Source: Panacagrimonas sp963975245 (GTDB taxonomy: Bacteria > Pseudomonadota > Gammaproteobacteria > Nevskiales > Nevskiaceae). Taken from it: a DNA stretch of 64,000 nucleotides. The stretch spans positions 186,001-250,000 of the forward strand of contig CAXBFJ010000003.1 in NCBI GenBank assembly GCA_963975245.1, in the 5' to 3' direction. Below, piece after piece: positions 32,917 through 41,499 of the stretch. Within the stretch, counting starts at the first letter, position 1. Every line of letters starts with the position of its first letter. A program made the position numbers and the translations under genes. The notes under the pieces were generated by a model, which saw only the letters and a list, made by a program, of their open reading frames with translations, was not told where the DNA came from and did no database searches.

Positions 32917-34029
32917 TCAAGATCTTAGGGCCGCGCCTTGCGCCGGCACCTCCGCGAACCAGTCTGGCCAACCAGTCGCAAGATTCTGTGCACGCGCCAA
33001 CTCCCGCTCCTCAGCCGTTGCGAATTCCAGATCCCAGCGTTTGAGTGCCGGCATGATGATGCCGCGATGCCACAAAGGTGGAATCAGCGAAGCGATGAAG
33101 CACATGAACACGCTCGGCATCCTGATGGCACTCAGATCGGGCTTGTTATCGTGGTAAGGCGCGTAGGAGTTCAGATGGTGGTCTGCGTGATTGGTGATCT
33201 CGAATGTCATCGCACGCGTCAGCATGCCCAGATGGTTCCAGACATGCCGCCGACAGATCGGTGCGCCTTCCACTCGCACCTGGCCGTAATGCTGGAAGTA
33301 GTTGAACGCTTCCAGCAGGAAGCGCGACATGGTGGCAGCTGCGAGTGTCGCCCCCATCGCGGGCCAGCCTCCGATGAAATACATCATCAACTGGAAAATC
33401 ATCAATCCTGCAATGGCCTTCCACAGTCGATGTTCGATAGACCACCGTGCCTTGCCCTTTTTCAGCAAAGCTTCGTTCTCCAAACGCTGCACCTCGATGA
33501 AATTTCCAATGGCGGCTCGCCACATAAAGCTATACAGCGTCTCGCCTCGCCTCGCCGTGTCGCAATCCTTGGGGGTAGCCACATGAATGTGATGGGACGT
33601 CACATGGCCGATGTCTCGCGTCCCGTCCAGCAGCAGGACCTGCATGCATAAGCTGAAATTGCGGATCAGCGGATTCCGACGATGCAGCAGCTCGTGATAG
33701 GACGGCAGACCTACAATCGTACCGATCCAGCCAGTCGACAAAATTGCGCCAATGAGATTGATCGTCGACAGTTCACCGCGACCGGCCTGCCACGCGAGCA
33801 GAACGAAAGATGCCGCCCACAGGACGCAGGACAGAAACACGGGAACTAACGCCAACCCATGATTCCGAATATGACGTGTGGCGAGATCGCGCGGCAAAAG
33901 GGCATCCCCGATCGCGAGAATCGGCAGGCTGGCGAGGCTGATCCAGACATAGGCGCCACCGAGGTACAGCCCGTAAACCGATGCCGCGAGTATGAGCGGG
34001 GACAGGTAGTAGCGCAGGTAATCGGACAT
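32917..34029 (-). CDS. AlkB-like membrane di-iron monooxygenase (copy A)
   Basis: The 370-aa protein starts MSDYLRYYLS after GGAG. It has about six membrane helices and the histidine boxes of the AlkB family in shifted form: HELLH (112-116), GHVTSHH (141-147), NYFQHYG (243-249) and NHADHH (280-285). AlkB-type enzymes hydroxylate terminal methyl or ring carbons with electrons from rubredoxin. Four paralogues exist in this window; A and B share the HRR and TARRGETLY features. A 16-bp palindrome lies 82 bp upstream. Substrate unknown. Confidence 0.88.
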   Translation of the reverse strand: MSDYLRYYLSPLILAASVYGLYLGGAYVWISLASLPILAIGDALLPRDLATRHIRNHGLALVPVFLSCVLWAASFVLLAWQAGRGELSTINLIGAILSTGWIGTIVGLPSYHELLHRRNPLIRNFSLCMQVLLLDGTRDIGHVTSHHIHVATPKDCDTARRGETLYSFMWRAAIGNFIEVQRLENEALLKKGKARWSIEHRLWKAIAGLMIFQLMMYFIGGWPAMGATLAAATMSRFLLEAFNYFQHYGQVRVEGAPICRRHVWNHLGMLTRAMTFEITNHADHHLNSYAPYHDNKPDLSAIRMPSVFMCFIASLIPPLWHRGIIMPALKRWDLEFATAEERELARAQNLATGWPDWFAEVPAQGAALRS

Positions 34030-34110
34030 CTTTCTTTCTCCTTGCCGCCTTTCGCGGCGGGGCCTGACCATCCCATCTGTCAGGGCCTCCGTTTCTCCTG
34101 AACGCACACT

Positions 34111-34126
34111 AACATGTCAGCATGTT
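34111..34126. promoter_or_regulatory. Operator-like palindrome, site 1
   Basis: AACATG-TCAG-CATGTT is a perfect inverted repeat. It lies 82-97 nt upstream of AlkB copy A. It matches site 2 (44325-44340) at 15 of 16 positions and site 3 (39354-39369) at 12 of 16 once strands are aligned. Confidence 0.65.
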
Positions 34127-34281
34127 GACGACAACGAAAGTGCCGACCCTCAAAGCTCCAAGGCCGGGGCAGAAGAATCGCGCGCCGCACGCCACCGAAA
34201 CCATTCCGAAACCGAAGTTGGATCGGGCCCAGCCGCTGATGTCGTAATCCTCATGCGCTACCCTCGGATTGAATTGCTGTT

Positions 34282-35424
34282 CTAAAGCGTTCGGGCAACG
34301 ATTTCTCGCATGATCTCATTAGCACCCAAATAGATGCGGCTGGCCCGCGCATCGCAGTAAGCACGTGCAATTGGATATTCCAGCATGTACCCATAGCCGC
34401 CGTGCAGTTGCACACACTCATCTACCACTCGGCAATACAACTCTGAAACCCAGTATTTGGCCGTCGCGGATGCTTCTCCAGTCAGTTTGTGCTGGAGTGA
34501 AAGTTCAATGCAGCGATCGACAAATACCTGTGCTATCGCAATTTCGGATTTCATTTCTGCCAGCTTGAAACGGGCATTCTGATACGAGGACACAGACTTG
34601 CCGAACACCTTGCGATTATTGGTGTACTCGATCGTGAGCTCCAGCGCAGAACGTGCCGCCTGGACGCTCTGAATGGCAACCGTCAAGCGCTCGAACGCCA
34701 GCTCCTGCATGAGTTGCTTGAAGCCTTGCCCTTCCTTGCCGCCCAAAAGATTGGATTGCGGGACGCGCATGTTGTCGAAGAATAATTCGACGGTATCCTG
34801 GCCCTTGAGGCCGATCTTCTTCAGTGGCTTGCCCTTCGACAGGCCCGGGCGATCACCCTCGACCAGGATCAGCGAAATATCATTCTTACCTTCGCGCGTA
34901 TCTCCGGTCTGTACCGCCAGCACAATGACATCAGCGTGCCAGCCATTGCTGATGAAAATCTTGGTGCCATTGATGATGTAGTCATCGCCATCCTTCACCG
35001 CGCGGGTCTTGATCGCCTGCAAGTCCGAGCCGCCGCTGGGCTCTGTCATTGCCAGTGAACCTACTGCCTCGCCAGTTGCCATCTTGGGCAACCAATGGCG
35101 TTTTTGTTCTTCTGTACCGAAATGCTGAATGTAGCCTCCGACGATATCTGAGTGCACTTCAAAGTTGGTGGATGTCGAACGCGAGTGCGCCTTTTCTTCC
35201 ATCAAAACGATACCGAACAATTTGTCCGCACCCAATCCGCCGTATTCCTCCGGAACTCCCATGCACAGAAATCCGAGCTCACCTGCGCGATTCCACAGTT
35301 CGCGCGGGACCATTCCCTGCTCTTCCCAATGCTCCTGATTTGGGGTGACTTCCTCGTCAAAAAAGCGACGAATGGTTCTGCGGAAATCTTCGTGTTCAGA
35401 ACTGAACAGCGTTCGCGGCAACAT
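34282..35424 (-). CDS. Acyl-CoA dehydrogenase
   Basis: The 380-aa protein starts MLPRTLFSSEHEDFRRTIRRF. It shows the FAD and acyl-CoA signatures EEYGGLGAD, SLAMTEPSGGSDL and VDECVQLHGGYGY. At the MCAD catalytic position it has Leu (IYLGANEIMR). The Glu of AFERL matches the alternative base position used by isovaleryl-CoA and long-chain acyl-CoA dehydrogenases. It introduces an alpha-beta double bond in an acyl-CoA, passing electrons to ETF. It lies downstream of the molybdopterin-domain gene on the same strand. Confidence 0.9.
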   Translation of the reverse strand: MLPRTLFSSEHEDFRRTIRRFFDEEVTPNQEHWEEQGMVPRELWNRAGELGFLCMGVPEEYGGLGADKLFGIVLMEEKAHSRSTSTNFEVHSDIVGGYIQHFGTEEQKRHWLPKMATGEAVGSLAMTEPSGGSDLQAIKTRAVKDGDDYIINGTKIFISNGWHADVIVLAVQTGDTREGKNDISLILVEGDRPGLSKGKPLKKIGLKGQDTVELFFDNMRVPQSNLLGGKEGQGFKQLMQELAFERLTVAIQSVQAARSALELTIEYTNNRKVFGKSVSSYQNARFKLAEMKSEIAIAQVFVDRCIELSLQHKLTGEASATAKYWVSELYCRVVDECVQLHGGYGYMLEYPIARAYCDARASRIYLGANEIMREIVARTL

Positions 35425-35483
35425 CACCCAATACTCTCCAATAGACTATCGAGAGCAGCACGAACCAGCAGCACTGCTCCTTT

Positions 35484-36185
35484 TTATTTCAACTTGTTTT
35501 GCTGCTGCCGGTACTTGCGTGTCTTGCTTTTGAAGTTGGCAATCGACAGCGGAATGATCATTCGATACAGGTATCTCAGAAGCCAGCCGGGAAACCAGCG
35601 GCCACGCTCTTCGTAGGCAACCCGGCCTCGCGGGTGATCCATGAAGCGGGGATACGGGAATGGGAATCGATAGTTGCGGCCATCTCGCCAGAACTCGATT
35701 CGCACAATGTGCTTCACGTTCTTGTAGCCGTAATGGGCAGGCGCAACCAGGCGCAGCGGGGCACCGTGCTCAATGCCCAAACGTTCACCGTTTAATTGGT
35801 CTGCCAGAAGCACACCATCGGCCATCAAATCCTGCAGAGGCAAACTGCTGCAGTAGCCGTCTTCGCCGCGAAAAACCACCAGTTCTGCGCCTGGCTCCGG
35901 CCGCGCCTGCTGCAACACCACCTTGTCGAAGAACTCGGAGAAAGCCACCCCACCCCATTTCTGGCCGCGCGCCGACCACGTCGTGACGCAGTGGAAGTCC
36001 TCGGTCCGCTCCTGCCTTGACAGGCCCTCAAACGGGCCTTCCAGAATCAGGGTTTTCTCGACGTCCCCGACAATTTCAAAGCGGATCTGGTCCGGGTTGG
36101 CTGGAAACTTTGGGGCAAATCGGGACAGGCCAAACCTCGGAAACTCCTTGAGCTCAAACTGTCCGGCGGGAAGTCTCTTCTCCAT
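35484..36185 (-). CDS. Molybdopterin-binding oxidoreductase, sulfite-oxidase fold
   Basis: The 233-aa protein has the sulfite oxidase-type molybdopterin domain with the Mo-coordinating Cys in FHCVTTWSARGQKWGGV, a Leu/Gly-rich core (PLRLVAPAHYGYKNVK) and no signal peptide. The start (MEKRLPAGQ) follows AGGAG. The C-terminal 50 residues have a hydrophobic segment (WLLRYLYRMIIPLSIANF) that may attach it to the membrane. Bacterial relatives include YedY/MsrP-like and uncharacterised reductases. A role in the aromatic pathway is suggested only by location. Confidence 0.78.
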   Translation of the reverse strand: MEKRLPAGQFELKEFPRFGLSRFAPKFPANPDQIRFEIVGDVEKTLILEGPFEGLSRQERTEDFHCVTTWSARGQKWGGVAFSEFFDKVVLQQARPEPGAELVVFRGEDGYCSSLPLQDLMADGVLLADQLNGERLGIEHGAPLRLVAPAHYGYKNVKHIVRIEFWRDGRNYRFPFPYPRFMDHPRGRVAYEERGRWFPGWLLRYLYRMIIPLSIANFKSKTRKYRQQQNKLK

Positions 36186-36314
36186 TGCTTGGTCTCCTTC
36201 TGATCTGCTCATAGGCGGTCCGGCGAGCCGCTCGAATCCGATTCATGCTTCTGCGTGTCCGTGCAATCAGGGCCAAAGGCAAATGCATGGGTCTGGTCGC
36301 TCGTAAATTCGATC

Positions 36315-36330
36315 CGAAGCGGAAGCTTCG
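36315..36330 (-). terminator. Hairpin downstream of the PdxA-like gene
   Basis: CGAAGC-GGAA-GCTTCG is a perfect 6-bp stem just after the stop of the minus-strand PdxA-like gene. It is followed on that strand by only a short T-rich stretch (GATCGAATTT), so termination would be weak. It may also protect the mRNA end. Confidence 0.35.
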
Positions 36331-36348
36331 ATTTGAAATAAGCACGAA

Positions 36349-37353
36349 CTAAGCCGATTCCTCATGAAACCCTTTTCCAGCGGCCAGGCAAGCCGCGTTG
36401 AGAATCGCGTTGCGCAACATCGAGCAGTCTGCCCGGCCGGTTCCGGCGAGATCATAGGCGACGCCATGCGCTACGGTCGTATGCGGATACGCTGGTCCCA
36501 GAAAAACGACGTTGTTGCCTGAAAAACCCCAGGTCTTGATCGCGATGTGTCCCTGATCGTGATACATGGCGATCACTGCTTCATAACGGCCCTCAATGCA
36601 ATGCCGGAATATAGAGTCCGGACTGATCGGCCCTTCCACGTTGATGCCTTCTGTCTGGGCTTTGACGACTGCGGGCTTGATCGCCTGGTCTTCCTCATCG
36701 CCGGTTGCATGAGGATTGAATCCCGCAACGCCAATCCGTGGATTTGGTAGCCCCCATTGCACCAGAGAATCGCTGAGCTTGCTGATCAGACGATGCACGG
36801 CAGCAGGTGTGATGGCGGCTGAAACCTCGCGCAGGGAGATGTGATCTGTCAGATGTGCAATCACCAGCGGACCGGAGCGCAATAGCAGATAGGCCGGATC
36901 TGTTGGGTGGTGACTGGCGATGTCGTGCAGCGTTCCAGCCATGTCCATGGATTTGGCACTGATGGGCCCCATGACCGTTGCCTGCAAAATTCCTTCGCAG
37001 GCAAGGCGATCAGCCTCCCTGAGCCACTGTCCGCTGACAAGGCCCGCGTCGGCCATATCCTGCCCGCGCCGCACAGAGGACACAGCAAATGGTGCGGCTT
37101 GTATGAGGTCGAGTACCGATGCATTTGAACTCAGCGCCTCAGACAATGACTGATCCGCCTGACACAGTTGAATCTTCAGTTCTGAGCCCAGCATGCTGAT
37201 GGCATCCTGCATGATCATGGCATCGCCAATGACCACGGGCCTGCAGACGGCGTGAAGCTTACCGTCCATCCATGCCTTGATCAGGATCTCAGGGCCGATT
37301 CCGTTCGGGTCGCCGGGCACGATGCCGACGATGGGGAGAGATGAGGCGCTCAC
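36349..37353 (-). CDS. PdxA-like dehydrogenase, probable cis-dihydrodiol dehydrogenase (TphB type)
   Basis: The 334-aa protein matches the PdxA fold: GDPNGIGPEI near the start, metal-site His in SHHPTDPAY and MYHDQGHIAIK, and GIAGFNPHA-like VAGFNPHATGDEEDQ. PdxA itself oxidises 4-phosphohydroxythreonine. Paralogues next to Rieske dioxygenases, such as TphB, oxidise and decarboxylate carboxylated cis-dihydrodiols. Here the gene follows Rieske alpha and beta subunits by 5 bp, so the second role is favoured. The exact substrate is not known. Confidence 0.85.
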   Translation of the reverse strand: MSASSLPIVGIVPGDPNGIGPEILIKAWMDGKLHAVCRPVVIGDAMIMQDAISMLGSELKIQLCQADQSLSEALSSNASVLDLIQAAPFAVSSVRRGQDMADAGLVSGQWLREADRLACEGILQATVMGPISAKSMDMAGTLHDIASHHPTDPAYLLLRSGPLVIAHLTDHISLREVSAAITPAAVHRLISKLSDSLVQWGLPNPRIGVAGFNPHATGDEEDQAIKPAVVKAQTEGINVEGPISPDSIFRHCIEGRYEAVIAMYHDQGHIAIKTWGFSGNNVVFLGPAYPHTTVAHGVAYDLAGTGRADCSMLRNAILNAACLAAGKGFHEESA

Positions 37354-37358
37354 CCCAA

Positions 37359-37859
37359 TCAGACGTTGTAGAAATCGAGCACTTCGTGCACTCGATCGTT
37401 CAGCAGAACGGTTGTCTTGGACTGGATCTGCAAAGCGCCTTCATGATTCCTGCTCAACTCGTACAGAGCGTATCCAAAACAGGTGGCAACACGCTCTTCA
37501 TAGGAGGAATGTACGGTCCAGTTCGCACGTACTTTCAAGCCACCATCTTCCCTCTCTTGCACATCAACTGGATTGATCATGTGAACCGTACGTGGCAGCA
37601 CCAAGGCCGATGCGGCCCGCCCGGTCCTGACTCGATAGACACGGCCTTCGAGTCCGGCGCGACTACTGTAGTAGATCAGCGAGATCTCGGCCTTGGGGTC
37701 TTCGACCAAGGTCCCGTCGCTGCGCCAGGCGGGTAGCCAGTAGGTGCATGTCGGAGAATAGAGTGAAAGCCAGCGGTCCCAATCCTGAGTATCGAGGGAA
37801 AGCGCTTCCATGCCGACAAAACGGGTGACAGCCTGCCAGGTTTGCTCAGAGACACTCAT
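37359..37859 (-). CDS. Rieske ring-hydroxylating dioxygenase, beta subunit
   Basis: The 166-aa protein has the NTF2-like small-subunit fold. Recognisable blocks are LDTQDWDRWLSLYSPTCTYWLPAW, ISLIYYSSRAGLEGRVYRVRTG and RTVHMINPVDV. BenB/AntB-type subunits are of this size. The start overlaps the alpha-subunit stop by 4 bp. It has no metal itself and stabilises the alpha3beta3 assembly. Confidence 0.9.
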   Translation of the reverse strand: MSVSEQTWQAVTRFVGMEALSLDTQDWDRWLSLYSPTCTYWLPAWRSDGTLVEDPKAEISLIYYSSRAGLEGRVYRVRTGRAASALVLPRTVHMINPVDVQEREDGGLKVRANWTVHSSYEERVATCFGYALYELSRNHEGALQIQSKTTVLLNDRVHEVLDFYNV

Positions 37860-39289
37860 GCTTCGGCTTGCTCCAATTCGCGCTGAACAGCTCTAGTCAT
37901 GCGTTTACGCCATTGATCAATAATACCGACGTAAATGCCTTCGTCTGTTGTCTGTGAACTGCTGAGGATCGGATTCAGATCAAATCTCCGGGCCGTTTCA
38001 TTGGGCCCTTCAACCCAGCGTTGCTGCCCCCGTGACAAATCGCTGAACGGGACTTGCGTTGCCCGGTAACCCACCTGGCAGTTGTGAAACTCAGCCATGT
38101 CGTCGGGGGTGGCCATGCCGGTGGCGTTGAAAAAATCCTCGTACTGGCGAATGCGACGTTCACGCAGTTCAGCCGGCTCGTCCTTCGGCGCAATGCACCA
38201 GGTCACTACCTCTGTCATGTCCACTGAAATGGGGCGCACCAGACGAATCTGCGAGCTCATCTGGTCCATCAGCAAGACGTTGGGCATGACCAGCAAATTG
38301 CGAAAGCGCTTGACCATCCAGTCGGCGTGCTCAGGACTCAGCGTTGTAGCGTAATGCTCGTAATTGACGAAGTTGGGCCGGTCTTCAAAATTGAAATACG
38401 GACCATAAAGCAGTGCGTGTCCGTTCTCGAAAGCCATGAACCCAGCCTCGCCCTGCCCCCAGTTGCTGATGTCAAAGGTCTTGGTCTGCTGCCCCTGTGA
38501 TTCGGCAACCACTCTGGCGCGCTCGGCAACCGTCATCAGGTAGTTCTGATGCACCGTGGGGACGTGATAACCATCCACGCCGTTCTCTGTGGCCAGTTTC
38601 CAGTTACCCGAATAGGTATAGCTGGTTTCCCCTCGGAGCACTTCGAGCTCACCGGTTGGCGACTGGTCTACCAACAAATCAATAAATTTTCCTGCGTCAC
38701 CCAGATAGTCCTTGAGCGCTGTCACCTCATCGCTCAGGGAGACAAATATGAAACCGCGATAGCTCTCGATCCGCGGGATGGGAACCAGACCGAAGTCGCC
38801 CCGATCAAAGTTTGGCGGATAGGCGCCTTCCTTCTCCCCGGTCACGCTCAGCAACTTGCCCTGACCGCTGTAGACCCATCCATGGAACCGACACACATGG
38901 CTCTTTCGATTGCCGGTCTTTTCGCGGCACACCCGTGCGCCGCGATGCAGACAGGCATTGAAAAAGCCGTGGAGCTCGCCCTTGGCATCGCGTGTGAGAA
39001 GGATCGGCTGGCGACCAATGTTCATGGTCAGAAAATCGTTGGGCTTGGCCATCTGACTTTCGTGCGCCGCGAGGAGCCATCCTCCCTCGAACAGATGCTT
39101 GATCTCAAGTTCAAACAAATCCGGGTCGGTATAGATGTTTCGTGCGCCCAGATGAATGCCGCCATCCGTCTTGACCAGCGCCTGTCCGACAAGATCGTCT
39201 CGCAGTCTCTGCAGGGCAAGGTTTGACAATCCTGAGCGCTGGAGCTCGGACAGCGGTATGGCGTGGGCATTTCTCTGATCATCAGGCAT
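37856..39289 (-). CDS. Rieske ring-hydroxylating dioxygenase, alpha subunit (BenA-like)
   Basis: The 477-aa protein starts MPDDQRNAHAIPL behind GAGGAG. The Rieske motif is present as CLHRGARVCR..CRFHGW (C-x-H and C-x2-H). The mononuclear iron site is in DGYHVPTVHQNY. The C-terminal half has the BenA/AntA-like block DMTEVVTWCIAPKDEPAELRERRIRQYEDF. It likely converts a carboxylated ring to a cis-dihydrodiol. A reductase (BenC) is missing from the window. An operator-like palindrome lies 65-80 nt upstream, between this gene and the GntR gene. Confidence 0.92.
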   Translation of the reverse strand: MPDDQRNAHAIPLSELQRSGLSNLALQRLRDDLVGQALVKTDGGIHLGARNIYTDPDLFELEIKHLFEGGWLLAAHESQMAKPNDFLTMNIGRQPILLTRDAKGELHGFFNACLHRGARVCREKTGNRKSHVCRFHGWVYSGQGKLLSVTGEKEGAYPPNFDRGDFGLVPIPRIESYRGFIFVSLSDEVTALKDYLGDAGKFIDLLVDQSPTGELEVLRGETSYTYSGNWKLATENGVDGYHVPTVHQNYLMTVAERARVVAESQGQQTKTFDISNWGQGEAGFMAFENGHALLYGPYFNFEDRPNFVNYEHYATTLSPEHADWMVKRFRNLLVMPNVLLMDQMSSQIRLVRPISVDMTEVVTWCIAPKDEPAELRERRIRQYEDFFNATGMATPDDMAEFHNCQVGYRATQVPFSDLSRGQQRWVEGPNETARRFDLNPILSSSQTTDEGIYVGIIDQWRKRMTRAVQRELEQAEA

Positions 39290-39353
39290 CGCAGTTCTCC
39301 TCAATTGCCCATCACTAGATGCAAATCCACAAAATCGAACAATCGCCATTTGT

Positions 39354-39369
39354 GGCATGCCAACATGTT
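39354..39369. promoter_or_regulatory. Operator-like palindrome, site 3
   Basis: GGCATG-CCAA-CATGTT keeps the 6-4-6 layout of sites 1 and 2 with a weaker left arm. It is placed in the divergent promoter region between the Rieske operon and the GntR gene. Autoregulation is plausible. Confidence 0.5.
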
Positions 39370-39513
39370 ACTAGCGGCTTGGCGCTGTATCAAGCGCGTG
39401 CGAACTCCAGCCACTTGGCATACGTCATATTTCATCGCCTTCCTTTAAGATGCATCCGGTCGCGAAGGCGAGCATCCAATTTTCAGGGTTCCAAAATCCA
39501 CCAGAATGACCAG

Positions 39514-40239
39514 ATGAATAGCCCCATCAAAGCCAAGCCCCCTGGAGGGCGCACCGATTCGGGAATCGGCATCTCTCGCAGCAAAATGCCCGAACCTACC
39601 GGCAAAGCCGGCCAACTGGTGAGCCTGCTCGAACAGAGACTGACTTTGGGCTATTACGCACCCGGCGAGATGCTTTCGTTCAATACACTGGCCGAAGAGT
39701 TTGGCGTCAGCCGCCAACCCGTCAGTGCGGCCATTCTTCACCTGCGTGCAGCCGGATTCGTTGAAGTGATTCCGCACGTCGGTTGCCGCGTCGTCGTTCC
39801 TTCGCCGCTGGAGGTGCATGACTTCTTTTTCATATCCAGCAAGATCGAATCTGCTGTGGTGACACTTGCCGCAGAACGATATGAAGATAGTGAAGGAAAG
39901 GAATTGCTCGCCATCAAGCCCCCGGAAGATGTCTCGGCCCTGGACGCACAGGACAAGCGCCTGGCCTACGTCGCCTATCTTGATCATTACCATGCCCAGA
40001 TCTGGAAGATGGCACGCGCACCGCTTCTGGAAGGCAAGATCAGCGGCATTCGACGCCTGTCCAACTTTTATCTCTGGCAGGGTATCCCTACCCTTGCACC
40101 GAGCGCCGCGCAGAAGTTAAACCGCGAGCGCACGGCCATTGCCAAGGCCATCGTGGCGCGTGATGCACAAACGGCAGCAAACTTGATGGAGGCTCACATC
40201 CGTCACAAGCCCGCACTCTGCGGCATTACCGCAGAGTAA
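39514..40239 (+). CDS. GntR-family transcriptional regulator
   Basis: The 241-aa protein has the winged HTH of GntR proteins (LTLGYYAPGEMLSFNTLAEEFGVSRQPVSAAILHLRAAGFVEV, then a RVVV wing) and an all-helical FCD-type effector domain with His and Arg residues (LDHYHAQIWKMAR, LMEAHIRHKP). It is divergent from the Rieske operon. Three copies of a similar palindrome in front of the Rieske operon and two others around it are candidate operators. It probably senses a pathway acid. Confidence 0.88.
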   Translation: MNSPIKAKPPGGRTDSGIGISRSKMPEPTGKAGQLVSLLEQRLTLGYYAPGEMLSFNTLAEEFGVSRQPVSAAILHLRAAGFVEVIPHVGCRVVVPSPLEVHDFFFISSKIESAVVTLAAERYEDSEGKELLAIKPPEDVSALDAQDKRLAYVAYLDHYHAQIWKMARAPLLEGKISGIRRLSNFYLWQGIPTLAPSAAQKLNRERTAIAKAIVARDAQTAANLMEAHIRHKPALCGITAE

Positions 40240-40314
40240 TTAGAGCATCCAGGCCTGAGCCGCCGTCTCCCCGACCCTGGCACGATCGAGGCAAGCGGCC
40301 ACTGCCTGACCTGT

Positions 40315-41457
40315 TTAGCGCGCGGAGGCCGCGGCCTGCATACCGGAGGCCTCGTGTTCAGCCAGCCAGTCCTCCCAACCCGCCTTACGATTGGCCTCAC
40401 GCGCAAGCTCGCGCTCCTCAGGCGAAGCATGACGGATATCCCATTCCTTCAGCGCCGGCTTGATGATCAGCTGGTGCCATACGGGCGGGATCAATGCAGA
40501 CATGAAGCATATGAAGACGCTCGGCAACATCACCGCATCACGGTCCGGCTTGAGCTCATAGAACGGAGCGTAGGAATTCAGATGGTGCCCGGAGTGATTG
40601 GTGATCTCGAAGGTCATTGAACGGCTCAGCATCCCGAAATGGTTCCAGACGTGATGCTTGCACACCGGAGAACCGATCACCCGAACCTGACCGTAGTGCT
40701 GGAAATAATTAAAGCTCTCCAGAAGAAACCGAGCCAGCATGGTCGCAGCAAAGCACCCTGCCGCTGCCGCCCAGCCACCGCCAGCAGCTGCCCACTCGCC
40801 AATGACAAACATGATGGCAATGAAAAGAATACTTCCGGCAAGCGCTCGCCAGATTCGGTGACGGATCGACCAGCGGTGAAGGCCACGCTTCTGCATCGCC
40901 TCACATTCCATTTTGAGACCTGTGCTGAAGCTGCCCCATGCCGCCCTGAAACCGAAGGTATAAAGCGTCTCCCCTCTCCGCGCGGTGTCCGAATCTTCAA
41001 CCGTATCAACGTCGATATGGTGACCGACCAGATGAGCTATCTCCCGCGATCCGTCTCCGTACATGACCTGCAGAATCAGGCCCATGTTGCGCAGGAAGGG
41101 TTCGCGCCGGTGGAACAATTCGTGAAAAGCGGGAATGCCCACAATGGTGCCAATCCAGCCGGTTGATACGACAGCACCGATCACGTTGTACCAGGACAGC
41201 ATGCCTGATCCGAGCTGCCAGGCCAGCAAGGAGTAACTGACGAATGCCAATGCACATGACATCAGTACCGGAATGAAGGCGTAGCCCATTTTCATCTTGC
41301 CGCGTTCGGCGAGATCCTTGGGCAGAATCGTGTCACCAATCGCCAATATCGGCAGCGTCGCCAACCCTAACCAGACCCAGTTGCCACCGAGATAGAGACC
41401 GGCAACGCCAAACAACAACGTGGCCGGTGACAAGTAGTAACGGATGTAATCAAACAT
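40315..41457 (-). CDS. AlkB-like membrane di-iron monooxygenase (copy B)
   Basis: The 380-aa protein starts MFDYIRYYLS after GAGGAG. Histidine boxes are HELFH (112-116), AHLVGHH (141-147), NYFQHYG (250-256) and NHSGHH (287-292), with multiple hydrophobic segments. It is most like copy A: both have FHEL/YHEL-x-HRR, TARRGETLY and a SYAP after the last His box. It is the distal gene of the operon starting at the 69-aa protein (44256) and comes after an extradiol dioxygenase gene. Confidence 0.88.
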   Translation of the reverse strand: MFDYIRYYLSPATLLFGVAGLYLGGNWVWLGLATLPILAIGDTILPKDLAERGKMKMGYAFIPVLMSCALAFVSYSLLAWQLGSGMLSWYNVIGAVVSTGWIGTIVGIPAFHELFHRREPFLRNMGLILQVMYGDGSREIAHLVGHHIDVDTVEDSDTARRGETLYTFGFRAAWGSFSTGLKMECEAMQKRGLHRWSIRHRIWRALAGSILFIAIMFVIGEWAAAGGGWAAAAGCFAATMLARFLLESFNYFQHYGQVRVIGSPVCKHHVWNHFGMLSRSMTFEITNHSGHHLNSYAPFYELKPDRDAVMLPSVFICFMSALIPPVWHQLIIKPALKEWDIRHASPEERELAREANRKAGWEDWLAEHEASGMQAAASAR

Positions 41458-41499
41458 GACACTTCTCCTCAAAACGCTTTGCCATTTCCAGCTCGATGC

